From the NCBI GenBank assembly GCA_000827495.1, contig KN817624.1, positions 3,803 through 67,802 on the forward strand: a DNA stretch of 64,000 bases. Reading direction: 5' to 3'. Below, in pieces: positions 35,579 through 49,036 of this stretch; positions within the stretch are counted from its first letter, which is position 1, and every line of letters starts with the position of its first letter. The stretch comes from Hypholoma sublateritium FD-334 SS-4. Its lineage: Eukaryota; Basidiomycota; Agaricomycetes; Agaricales; Strophariaceae. The notes under the pieces were generated by a model, which made no database searches, was not told the origin of the DNA, and saw only the letters and a list, made by a program, of their open reading frames with translations. The translations under genes were made by a program, and so were the position numbers.

Positions 35579-38500
35579 TTACCCCACGCGCTGTCCGCCC
35601 GACCACCACACGCGCTCGAGCTCAGGCGAGGTATTTCCTGCCCCCAAAGCCATCATCAGCACACACGCCATCATGAACCAAAACACGAAAACGCACCCGA
35701 GCAGCGCCGTCGACGCCACGACGCCCAGCACCACCGGCCACGGGCACGGCGCGCCCTCGAGCAGGCACCCCGCGCCGCCGGGCATCGCCGGCCAGACGTC
35801 CTCTTCTTCCTCCTCCTCTCCCTCCCGTTCCACCACCACCACCACCTCCTCCTCCTGCGCGTCCAGCGCCTCGTCAACTTCATCCGGCAGCTCCTGCGCC
35901 TCCACCAGCGGACTCGCCGGCGGCGTCGGCAGCTGCGGCGACGCCGCCCGCTGGGGCCCGAACTCCGCCTCGAGGCTCGCCGCCGCCGACCCGTGCGGCC
36001 CGACCCAGTCCGCGGGCACGCGCGGCCAGCGCCCTGCCTTGCGCACCTCCGCGCGCACGCGCTCGCGGTGCAGGCGCTGGGCCTCCTCCGCTCTTTCTCG
36101 CTCCTCCTGCGCGGCCTCCCGCTCCTCACGCGCAGCCTGCGCCCTGCGCGCGGTCTCCTTTCTCTCTCTCTCGGCGGTCTCGCGCGCAGCTTCCGCCGCC
36201 GCGCGCTCTCTCTCCTTCCTCGCCTCCTCAGCCAGAGCGAACTGCGCCAACGCCTCTCTATACACCGCCTCCGCCTCCTTGCGCTTCTCCTCCGCCCTTT
36301 CCTCCTCCTCCGCCGCCTCTTCCGCGCGCGCGGCGCCCCTGCGGTCCGCGCGCGCGTGATACACCTGCGCGCGCGTCCACGACACCTCGCCGGGCGGCGC
36401 GGGGCGGCGCCGCGCTTTGCCCTTCGTTGGGCTGGATGTGGGGGTGGAGGCTGGGCTGGGCGTGGGCGTGGGGAGGGTTATGGTGATGCGGACGGGGGTG
36501 CTCGGGATGGGGGTGGTGGCGGCGTTGGGGGTGGTGGTGGTGGTGGTGTCGGCGGTGGTGGTGTCGAAGGTGGGCGGAGCGCGGGAGGAGGTGCCCGCAG
36601 CGCTGGAAATGGTGGCGGCGGCGGTGGCGGAAACGGCAGGCGCGGCGCCGGTGTCGGAGCCGTTGACGACGACGGGCGCGCTAGCGCCGCTCCCGATGAC
36701 AGCTGGCTTCAGGGTGGCGGCGGCGACGTTGGTGGTGGGAACGGCACGCGCGACGCCGGCAATACTGTCAGCGCCGTTGCCGACGACGGCACCGCTCCCG
36801 ATGACCGCTGGTCTCAGAACCAGCGGCACTTCCTTGGACCTCACCTCCTCCTCAACAGCCGCCTGCATCGTCACGCGTGCCTTACCCTCCGCACCCAACC
36901 GCAGCCCCCCAAAAAGCCGCGCGAGCATCTCGCCCACCACATCCGCCTCCTCCGCCTCCTCCGCCTCTGACTCGCGGAGCGGCTCTTCAGGCGCGAACTC
37001 GTCGAGCGCGTCGTACGACGCGTAGTGCGCGGGGGGGTCGCGGAAGCGCGTGAATTGGGGGGGGAGCGGGCGCGCGGGGAAGATGCGTGAGCGGGCGTCG
37101 ACGATGGGTATCCGCGGGGGCCGCGTGTTGGGCCGCTGGACGACGGCGGCGCCGCGTTTGCCAGGTTTCGCGTTCGCCTTGGCGTCCGACTCGACCTGAG
37201 CCGCGAAATGCGCGTCGTCCGTGCTGGACGGCGCGTCGACGACGACGACACCGGCCCCCCTCGCCTGCGCGCCGACCCGCGTCGTCATCGCGTCCTCGCC
37301 CACTAAACCCAAAAACGGCGCCGTACGCGCCGCTTCTGCGAACGAAGGAATCACAGCCTCCTCCATCTCCTCCTCCTCCTCCTCCTGCAGCCCATCGCCA
37401 ACCTCCTCGTCGTCCGCCCAGCGCACGCGCCGCTCCGCGCGTTCATCGTGCCCCACCGCGTCCCACTCCGAGGCTGAAGCGATCGGCGGGGCGCGGACGG
37501 CTGGGGCTAGCTGCGCGGAGGTGTCTTCGGTGGGGTGCTCTTCTTCTGAAGCCGGCGTGGGCGCGAACTCGGGCGGCGGTGAGGGCGTTGGGACAGCCGC
37601 CGGCGTGCTGGCGGGCGGAGTGGAACGCAGGCCGGGCGTCGGCGGCGCGTTTGGCGATGACGATGATGTTGACGACGAAGGCGGCGGCGGCAATGATGAC
37701 GAGAGCGACAGCAGCAGCAGCGCGGCGGCGCGCATCTCCTCGCGCGCATCCGCAACCGCAGCTGGAGCCGGCGGCGCAGGGACCCTCGCCTCGTCGACTG
37801 CGCGAGGCGCCGGTGCCGGAGGAGTGGGGTCGGCGCACGCGTCGTCGACGATCTCGCCCTCCTCCGCGTCGTCCGCTCCGGCATCGTCCGCCCCGGCGCT
37901 CGGCACGCTGTCGACGATCTCGCCCTCCTCCTCGTCGTCGTCGCTCCATGCGGGTACAGGCGGCAGAACACTATCCACGTCCTCCATCTCCTCGTTCTCC
38001 GCGCCAGCCGCTTTCTCCAGCGCCCCCTCAACGACGACTCCGGCCGCTCCGTCCTCTGCCGCGCGTGCGCCCTGCTCCGCGTACGCGCCGTTGTCCACCT
38101 CCGCGTTGGCGCGCGGCGCGTCGTCGTCGTCGCTCCATGCGGGCACAGGCGGCAAAGCGCCATCCACGTCCTCCATCTCCTCACTCTCCTTCTCCTCTGC
38201 ATGCACCACCTCGAACCCAGCTGCCGGCTGCTCGCCATCGCCCGCCGCGTCCATGCGCTCGTCCTGCTCTTGCGGAACCGAAGCCGGCGGCGCGCCGTCC
38301 GTCTCCATCCCCACCCCCACCTCCTCCTCCACGGACGGCAACGCACTAGCCAGCGCCGAAGTCCACGACTCCAGAGGCGAACGCGGCGCCTCTCCCTCCT
38401 CGGTAGAATCGGCCCGCGCGTCCATGGTCTCGTCGTCCGCGGCGGCGGCGGGCCACGCGCGCTGATTCTGCGGCGCGTTGGACTGTGGATACGCAGACGC

Positions 38501-41500
38501 GGGCGCGGGCGCGGGCACGTACGCGTCCATGTCCATCTCAAGGAGCTGCGGCTCCTCCGTCGACGTCGGCGCCGGCGCGGCGTGTAGGGTGGGCTGCGCG
38601 GACGGGGCGCCGTACCCGTAGTCGGCGTACGCGGGCTGCGCGGGGTGGTACGCTGTGGCCGGCCAGGGCGCGGTAGCTTGCTGCTGGGCGTACTGCTCCT
38701 GCTGCTGTTGGGCGTACTGCTCCTGGTACTGGGCGTACTGCTGTAGGACGTACTGCTCCTCCTGCTGCTGCTGGGCGTACTGTTCCTGCTGTTCCTGCGA
38801 GTACTGCTGCATTTGCTGCTGCTGGTCGTACTGCGCGTACCCCTCGCCGCCGACGCTCATATCCTCCTGCCCGGCCGGCCACGGCGCACTCGTCTGCTGT
38901 TGCCGGTGCTGCTGGTGGAACAGCCGCACGTACTCCTCCGCGGCCATATGCGCCACGTCGAAGGGCTGCGCCTGATAGCCCGCAGCGGCGGAGGGCGAGG
39001 GCCACGGCGCGTCGGCGCTGGCGGTGGGCGGGTATTCGGCCTGCTGCTGGGCGTACGCAGACTGCGGTTCGCTGGACGGCCAGGTTGCGTTCGGCACGTG
39101 TTCGTGCTGTTGGTGCTGCGCGTTTGGGTACTGCTGCTGGTGGTCCCATTGCGCGCCTACGTTGAACACAGATTATGAGTATGCGATTTTCGATGCCTAG
39201 GGTTATTTGCTAACCTTGCCCTTGCCAGTTCTCCTGGCCCGCGGCGCCTTCCTGCGACGCGTTCCACGCCGCGCCTAATAATCACAAATCATCAGTCCAT
39301 CGAAACTCCAACGCCAATTGACAAAACTCACCTTGCCACCCCTCGCTCACCATCGCGTCCCCCGCCTGCGCCGGCGCATCCCCTCCGCCGCTCGGCACCC
39401 CCATCCCCATCTCGCCCAACCGCTGTGCAAAGGCCTTCCACGCCGGCACCCCGCGCGCCGCGGCGCTGGTGTCGACGTCCTCGAGCGCGACATCCTCGTT
39501 TTCGACCACGCCCGCCGCATCCCCGACCGGCTCCGGCGTTGGCTCCACGCGCCGGATATAGTCCTCGTCGACCGCGTGCGCAAGCGACGAGTAGCTCGCC
39601 GTCGGCGCCGCACTGGTCGCGGACGCCGCGGTGTTGAGCCGCTCCATCTCCGCCAGCAGTGCGAGCATCGACAGCCCACTCGCGTCCTGCGCGCTTGCGG
39701 GTGGCGGGGCGCCGCCGGCTGCGTAGGCGTCTGCGCTTTGCGGAGGCTGCAGGTCGGCGCTCGGGCGGCTGATCCCGATCGCCGCGAGGATCTGCTCGAA
39801 CTCTGCGCGGCGCTCCTCCTCCGCTGCGGCCTCGGCGTCGGCGTCGGCGTCCGACGCAGCGGGCGGCGCGGGCTGCTGCTCCGGTTCAGGTGCGTATGCG
39901 TGCTGCGCCAGTGCTCCGTCCTGCTGCTGGTGCTGCTGCTGCATCATCTCCGCGAGCATGCGCGCGCCCTCCGCCGCATGGCGCGCGACCGCCGCGTGGT
40001 CTACCAGCTCGTCGATGCTCGTCTCGACGCCCGAGCCGAAGTTCTGCGGTGGCGCCTCCTCCTCCTCCTCCTCCTCCTCCTCCTCCTGCGCGCGCGCCTC
40101 CTCCTCCTCATGTGCGCGCTCGGCCTCCACGCGCGCCGCCTCCATCGCCAACCCCGCCAGCGCCGCCTTCCGCGCCTCGCGCTCGGCGCGCGCGACGCGC
40201 ATCGCCGCCAGCGCGGCCTCCGTCACCGCCTGGTCGGCCGCGATCCGCGCGGGGTCGACGAACGGCGCGTCGGCGTCCATTTCGTCGGCGTCGTCGGCGT
40301 CGCTGTCGAAGGCCGCCTCGAGCTCGGCGGCGAGCGCCGCGTCCTCTGCGCTGCGCCGCGCGTTCGGCGCGGGGGCGGACATGTCGTCGTCGCTATCCTC
40401 GTCGTCGTTGTCCTCGTCATCGTCATCGTCATCGTCATCGTCTGCGGCGGTGGATACGTGGGCGTTGGTATCAGCAGCTGGCTGCTCCACCGGCGCGGCA
40501 GACGACGCGGACGCCTGTCTTGCGACAGCCAGGGCGCGGAGCACCCGGCGCCGCTCGACCATCGGGCGGGGCACAGGCGCGGTCTCCGTCTCGGGCTCCT
40601 GCGCCGCTGCACCCTCCATGGCGGGCGTCGACGGCTCCGCCATGGCAGCGACGCCTTCGTCCGCGGACGGCACGACGGAGATGGGGGCAGGCGCCTCCGC
40701 CGCCGCCGCGATGGCCGCCACCACACGGCGCCGCTGGACGACCTTGCGGGGCGCCTGGACGTCCATCGTATCGTCCACATTCACTTCACTCGTTCGTCCG
40801 ATGGGGGGCGGCGACGGCGCGCTGGCGCGGGCGCTAGCACGGTTGGCAGGGGCGGTGGGTGTGAGGAAGAGGGTGTTGGGCGGCGCGGGGCTGCGGGTGG
40901 GCGCTGGGCTGGAGCCGGGCGTGGCTGCAGTGAAGTTGAATGTGATACTGCCAGGCAGCGCGCTGGCAACGGTTGGCGCGGCAGGCGGGGCGAACATGGG
41001 AGCCGGGTCCATTGGTGCCAGTGATGGTGTGAACGCTGCGTCGTCGCAGGACGGGGAGACGGGCGTTCGCAAATCGGACGTCGGGTGAGACGCCCTCGAC
41101 CCGAAGGGCGCATACTCGAACGCCTCCGTGCGGCGCGGCGCGGGAAGTACCCCCTCGGCGTAGGTGTCGTTGGCGCTGAGCAGCAGGCGACGGTCGATCA
41201 TGCAGTCTTCCACGACCTGCACCGACCCACCCTGCACTGCACTAGGCAGCGCAAGACCGCCGCCAGCGCTGCCAGCAGCATACAGCGGCGGCAGCGGGAT
41301 GCCCATGCCCATCCCCGGGCCTATCAACGTCCTCGCTGATGAGAACGCGGACTCGGGCGACGTGGGCGGCGTCGACGAGGACACGCTGTCGCTCTGGCTC
41401 GTGAGCGCCCCAAGCGGCGACACCGGCGAGTCCGTCGAGGAGTCGTCGTCGTCGTAGCTGCGCATGCGGCTCGGCCCAGCCTCGTTCGACGAGACGCGCC

Positions 41501-41895
41501 AGGGCTCCGGGCTGAGACCGCGGCGGGCCTGCGCTCCCTTCTTGCCCCTGGCGCGGGGGGTGGGTGGTGGCGGGGCCTTATCGGTGCCATCAGTCGGTGT
41601 GCCACTCATCGATGGCGAGTGTACTCACGGGGTCGTCGGGGGATCGGAACAGTCGGGTTCTGTCTTCGTGTTTCTCCATTGCTAGGTGTGCGCGGATATG
41701 AGCGATGGGGATATCGATGGTGGTAGGTGGTGCAGATGGTGCGCTGGCGATGACGATGGTGGATGGCGCTGCGGGGAGTGCGCGCGATGAGATAAAAAGT
41801 AGGTTTTGTGTGATGGTGAAGTTGTTGATCAAGTGGATGGCAGCGATTAGGGCGAACACGATCGATTGTAGGACGAGTGGCGCAGCAAGGAGCAT
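35579..41895 (-). CDS. Very large low-complexity protein with N- and C-terminal membrane segments
   Basis: Four exons: 41895-41629, 41576-39332, 39274-39215, 39156-35579; 2,049 residues, phases consistent. The start MLLAAPLVLQSIVFALIAAI is a hydrophobic segment. Then come Pro/Ser/Ala-rich stretches, an acidic Asp run (about 40,440-40,390) and Glu runs, a Gln/Tyr-rich region (QQQQ/YAQ repeats), five (A/S/T)xWP motifs (NATWPSSE, DAPWPSPS, SAPWPAGQ, TAPWPATA, QRAWPAAA), a Glu/Arg/Ala coiled coil (about 36,350-36,050) and near the end a hydrophobic block VVLGVVASTALLGCVFVFWF followed by MMACVLMMALG. Base composition is far more GC-rich than its neighbours, which explains the long antisense frames. 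No enzymatic domain recognised. A strong GTAAGT overlaps the stop, so a further 3' exon is possible. Possibly an ER/nuclear-envelope scaffold, but that is only a guess. Confidence 0.7.
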
Positions 41896-43879
41896 GCGCG
41901 TTGCGTGCGGTCTGCGAAGGGGGGAGCGCGCGCGATGTAACTGTTTTGTAAGGTGCGATTAAAGTGCGACACAGATGTTCTCCGTATGTTGCGTGGACGG
42001 GACGGTATCGCAGGTGGTGGTAGTATCGAAAGGGAGGAGCTGAAAATTTTCACCCTAGGGCCCCATTATTTGTCGCTGTGTAGCCCGTAGACCAAAGGGA
42101 CACGGACGACAGCCATACAAGCCCCGGCGCTGATAAAACATATCTCGGCCGATTAGCGATGCGCTGCGGGTCTTCTGCGTTCGCATCAGCGCCGCGTCAA
42201 GCGTCAATTCCCAAAGAGGTGCTTATGTCCCGTTTTGGATATAGCCACGAGTTTCACTCCACCCGCGGCCCGGCCCAGGCCTGCTTCGCATATCGCCGGT
42301 CCCGCCCGGTTACCTCCGCACACCCCTCCGCACGCCACGCGCAGCCCTTGACCACCACCGCAATCCGCACACTCCAAATCGACTAGCCATCCGCACACCG
42401 CGTGCGTCTCGCTGTTCGTGTACACTGTTCGCGCGCAGGATGCAATCCATCGATAACGGCGATAGCGCTGCTGAGCACCGCCCACGTTCCCAGCCCCGCA
42501 CCCTGCACCGGCATGGGCGCCGTGTGTAACCACCGTCGAGGTCCCGTTGCCGCGACGCTTGCCCGGGCTTATCGCCGGCGCCGTCTTCGACGCCCTTCGG
42601 CCGCCCACGCACGGACCAGGCGGAGTCACCGTGCGTCCGCCCACGCGGAGCGCGTGAGAGCGCCGCGTCATCGACGTGTCACGCCCTATTTCCTCCGCTG
42701 CGCTTGCGACGCCATTGTGCTCTATTCGAGTGGTAAACATATCTGCCACGGGATGCGGCCTCGGGCTCGTGCACGTAGATCCGAGACGATCATGCACACC
42801 TTGCACACCTTTTTATCAGCTGGCCTCGCCATTTTCTATGTATGGACATCTATATGACGTCGGTGACATTGCGCATCTCTCGCGGCCATGACTCAAAGCT
42901 AGCACATCCTGCTCGCGCCGCGCACTGCCCTCTTCATTATCACGTCTCGGCCTACGAACTCGAAGTGTCTCTATCGGCGACGGGGGTAGAGTGTGGGGCT
43001 ACTGGCCTACGGAGCTCGCTCGCGCTAGCCTACTCTGAAGCGTGGCGCCGGCGGCCGGGTCGCGCGTCGTCAGTACGCTTGCTCTTGAACATACCATACT
43101 GTTGCTTATCTTCGACTCGTTGAGCACCTTCAGATAAGTGCCAGCATAATCCCGCACTCACCAAAACCGAGGCTTATCGTCGAACTTGCCTTGCTTGTCT
43201 AAAACGCGTGCAGGAGAGTCAGAAATCCGAGTCAGAACGTCCAAAAAAACTGGGAGGCGCCGGCGTCTCAAACCTATCGCCGCCAAGGGAGACGCTGTGC
43301 CAAGTTTTCCCACGAGAAATAAAGCGCTCTGGCAACGTCAGGACTTGTTCCGTTTTAGTTCCGTTCATTGTTCCAGTTCCGTTATCTCTCCATCTACACA
43401 TGTACTTATCAGCCCTTCGGCGATTTCTCAATCGCTCTGGTATACTGGTGTGCTGTCGCCGCGGTGTGCGCTTCCTGGGCGCGGACGTTGAACTTGGAGT
43501 TATCAATACATTGCCCGCAACGATACCTACTATGTGATGCGCGTAGTGATGGATAGCGGGGCAGGGCATCAAATCGTTTTTGTACGCGTGGGTGACCGCG
43601 TATACGAGGGTGCGTGTACCTGCGTGCGTGCGGGCTGCGCTGATGCGTGTTCAGAACGTTCAGACCTTGGGTGTATGCCACGGTTTGACCGGACTGCGAA
43701 TCATGTCATAGGAAACTAGATAAAGCCATGTCGCGAGGTAATAGCAAAGATCGAATGGCGAGGATTGCGTCTGCAGCGATGCACGTTCACAGCGCTCGAT
43801 ATCGGTATGAAACGGCGCGCCATCTCGGCAATTGAACCGCCCACAACCCATGAAATGCCCTTTGCAATGGAAGGTTGCA
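41896..43879. other. GC-rich intergenic region
   Basis: Promoter side of the large gene followed by about 1.8 kb without a supported gene. The 200-codon minus frame at 42204-42806 follows from GC-richness and shows no domain. The sequence has the same CG-rich texture as the dispersed repeat, but no clear homology was found. Confidence 0.4.
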
Positions 43880-43999
43880 AGGATTAATATGTATGTGCAA
43901 ACAGAATTTATTTGAATGCATTTTCGTCGTCTATGGGGAGATACAGGGCTACAATCTGACGAAATAAATATGGCCGTACGATAACGAACGCCGTCCCGC

Positions 44000-45713
<1,714 letters not shown>

Positions 45714-45798
45714 TGTCACCCGAAGTGAACTCGTTGGAGGTATAGAAGACTGGAAGACTGGTACTGCCTTGACTCAAGCTAGACATTTCCCTCCCTCT

Positions 45799-45804
45799 CT
45801 TATA
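45799..45804 (-). promoter_or_regulatory. TATA element of peroxidase 4
   Basis: TATAAG on the minus strand, 86 bases before the ATG, within the promoter block shared with peroxidase 1 (CGTCTCACAGAAAAGGTATA). Confidence 0.6.
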
Positions 45805-46610
45805 CCTTTTCTGTGAGACGAGGTATATTTTTACGAGCAGAAAGAGTTGACATATCAAACAGGTAAATCAATGGTAAGAACACCTTCAGACCACATCCCG
45901 ATGACTGTGAGATTCGACGAATTAGTGTATCTCACATACCGATACTTTGCCGGCAACCGAGGAACCATCTCCACGCCTACGGGAACCACTTTTCTATAAA
46001 CAGTGCTGTGAGGTCACACAGACCACCACAGTGGTAATCAAGTCCGTCGGAAACGTCCGTCGATACGGTCCCGATTCCGATATGCCTACCTCGGTGTCAA
46101 AGTTCCCATCCTTCAAGTTGACACCACTGTGACGGGAAATATCATATATGCGATAATCATCCCGTCTTTCCATTGAGTAGAATCCAGGCTCAATTTAAAT
46201 TCACTACGCAAGTTAACTGGCTGTTGGGCAAGCCTATTTTGTGATGCTAACTCGAAAGAAATCAGTACACTTTATCATCGTCGCTGACATTACTATATGT
46301 ATAGTGGTGGATATTTTCAGTGCTAGTAGATCTGTACTTGATTTTGTCTATGGCAAACCCAAACTCTGATGTTTCTTTATCTGGAAGAGTCGGGATCCGC
46401 ACTGGTCCATACCGGCTTCCCATAGTATTGGCCCTGAACATATTTTGTCACTTCTAAATACCGCTAATTGGCCAGCATCTTACTGCGCAAAGGACATGCA
46501 CAGGTGATGTAGGGTCATTTGATTCTAGAATATATCAGTATGTGAATTAAAAGATATAGTAGCAGAAGATACGACTTTTATTTCGGCTCCATAGTGATTT
46601 TTAACACAGG

Positions 46611-48466
46611 ATATACAAAAAAAATAATTAGAAAAGTCGGTCTACCACTGCATTTTGTTATTTAGGTAGCTTACTTATTCCTGGTTCATGCCATGATATC
46701 ACAGAAGCAATTTGAAACCGCTGATTGTTTAGGTATGCACTCTCTTGCATAATTATAGGCAGAGAGACATCCAAAGCAAATCCTTTGGAACGTTGTACGC
46801 GGGACCGGTAGGGGGGGGGGACGGAACTGCCACCAGCGCCCTTTGAGCTTGTGTACGTAATCTATCAGTAATCTTAGAGTAAAATCCATCGTTCATCCGC
46901 AAACTTCAAAGTCTTCAAGCCAGCATATTTCTGTTTAGGCGTTAATCAGTAGTTTGTAGCGCGTTTAACTTATAATTAATCAACCAATCAAATATCCATT
47001 GGTTTAAACCATTTAAATTGTCGGTTAAACAAACTGTTAGTTCGTTAAACTTGCTTTAACCCCACACCAGCAACGATTAAACACCGTTCAACCAGATTAA
47101 ACGGCCCATGGAAAAAGTTTAAGCCGATTCAAGGTGCAAGGAAGTCAAGTCCACCTAGTTGCATAGTAATCCAATAGTAATCAGTCGTCAAACAAGCCGT
47201 GAAAATTCTGATAAACTGTGATATGCTTCTCCCTTCCTCCGATATCGGCTTTGAGTGCGCACGCCGCACACCAACAACTTGAATGAACAACAAATGAACA
47301 GTTGAATTGTCCAGGCGCGAGGATTCACGTGATCATTGCAGCGGTGCGCAAATTTCAACATCAACATTTGCAAATCCCCAGCCGACTCCCGAGTCCAAAC
47401 AGCCATTAGCAAAGGAATGTAATCAATCCCATCCACACATTCACTCTCCTATACTTCTTCTTATTGCTGAATCTCAATAATCGCTCCAAACACCGCTGGC
47501 TATGACGAAAGAAAGCCAACACCCGACAGCCTGCTGATGCCTCAAAGCATGACGTGTTTACCCGTCGAAAGACGGGGTAACCGCTGCAAAGCATCAGCGC
47601 CAGGGCTGGATGAAGGCTGTATAATTTGCAAACGGAGCCTTTCAACCGCGGGTGTATGCTAGATGAAGGATCCTAGGAGATGCATGGTTTGGTGACTGGG
47701 CTGCTGGGAATGAACGGGTCATCACGTATGTGTTGCTTGCTTCGTTCACTCCAATGTCGTGACAATGAGGGATTCAGGAGCATCGCGAAGGTGAATTGAT
47801 CTCGCGATACCCATAGCCTCGAACGGTGCAAACTCGAATCGGTCGGTTTTGTGTCGAATGTGAGCTCTCCTCTGCGAGGATTAGTATCTCCGTTGTTCGT
47901 GGGTCATTACAGGAAAATTGTTCAGATCCATCTTCCCAACACTCTGGTTGCCCTCATGCTACGCCGTTCGGGTACCATTACATATTTCCGGCAAGACGAG
48001 CTTGATTATCATTTCTCTACCATACATCTTCTTTCACGCATTACTACCACGCCCACGTTTACTATTCCGGTCCTACTAGTGCGTTTTTACATTTGATCCA
48101 ACAAGAGTGCCTACGATTATATGTGGAAAGGCGCAGATCGCGAGCTTAACTTTCTTGAGCACCAGTATAAGCAACAGTGGACCGACGATTGCTCTCTTTA
48201 TAAATATGAACGATAAGCAATGGCATGTGTCGAAGTGCACATATGATATCGGCTAGTGCAGCGGGTGCTCTATCGCATACGGTGACTCCATCCACTGCTC
48301 TGGCCTGGGTTTGGTATCGGGTCCCGCTGTAGTGGGGTGAGGGCAATGAATCGGATTATATTCATCTAAAATTGGATGGGCAAAGAATCATCCCGGCCTA
48401 CGATATCATGTGGGAAAGCGGCGAGTGGGTGCTTGAGTTGTCATCGTGATCGCTCAAATCACCATC
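46611..48466. other. Intergenic, no gene seen
   Basis: AT-rich. 46,960-47,125 holds at least seven GTTTAA/TTAAAC-type motifs, including the palindrome GGTTTAAACC. A G9 run lies at about 46,811. Open frames are short and unsupported. Confidence 0.45.
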
Positions 48467-49036
48467 TACAGTCGACTCCCTCTTAACCCATACCTTTCGG
48501 TGGATAGCCAAAAGTATGGGTTATGAGAGAGTATGCACTTAGAGGGTGGTCGGCCAAAAATTTATTCTAAACACCTTGTCAGCGGTGTTTGCTTCATGTT
48601 CTAATCACCTTTCTTCAACCGNAGCAGTGCCTTCTTGGCTTGCTAACTGCAACTTTGAGGAGTTTTGATTTTNTCAATACTTTTTCTAAGGAATTTCGAG
48701 ACGTTTTGGGGCCTTGGTAACAGTTGGTACACGATAAGATGTAATGATTTTAATATATTTTCGACTTATGGAACTACGCCTATGCTTCCCATCACTCTGG
48801 TCTGTACTTTCAGTGAAATTATTTGGATATTAGCACCAAATTAGCACAGAATCTGCACTAATTTGGCACATATACCTATGGGTTTTTCTCCGGAAGGGGT
48901 ATGGGTTATGGGTTATTGAGGTTGTATGGGTTATGGTTTGCATTTCCCTGCGAACCAACTCGGTGGACTGAAAAAAGTATGGGTTATATGGGGGTATGGG
49001 TTATGTGAGCTATGGATTAAGAGGGAGTCGACTGTA
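48467..49036. mobile_element. Non-autonomous TIR transposon (MITE-like, Tc1/mariner/pogo-type ends)
   Basis: A ~570-base element bounded by TA on both sides and 24-base terminal inverted repeats differing at one position. The left end begins TACAGTCGACTCCCTCTTAA (48467) and the right end is its inverse, ending TTAAGAGGGAGTCGACTGTA (49036). The TA flanks fit the TA target duplication of the Tc1/mariner superfamily, and similar CAGTCGACTCCC-type ends are known to me from pogo/Fot-like fungal elements. Inside, TATGGGTTAT recurs at least six times near both ends, a likely subterminal transposase-binding or folding repeat. No transposase frame, so movement would need a transposase supplied elsewhere. 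Two ambiguous bases (48622, 48673) lie inside. Confidence 0.85.

Noticed and set aside
35276..41088. Antisense frames up to 568 codons opposite the large GC-rich gene
   Set aside because: Their Arg/Pro/Gly-rich translations are shadows of high-GC coding DNA. The minus-strand frame has consistent exon phases, a hydrophobic start and ordered motifs.
42204..42806. 200-codon minus-strand frame
   Set aside because: Only GC-rich composition supports it; no promoter, domain or splice evidence.
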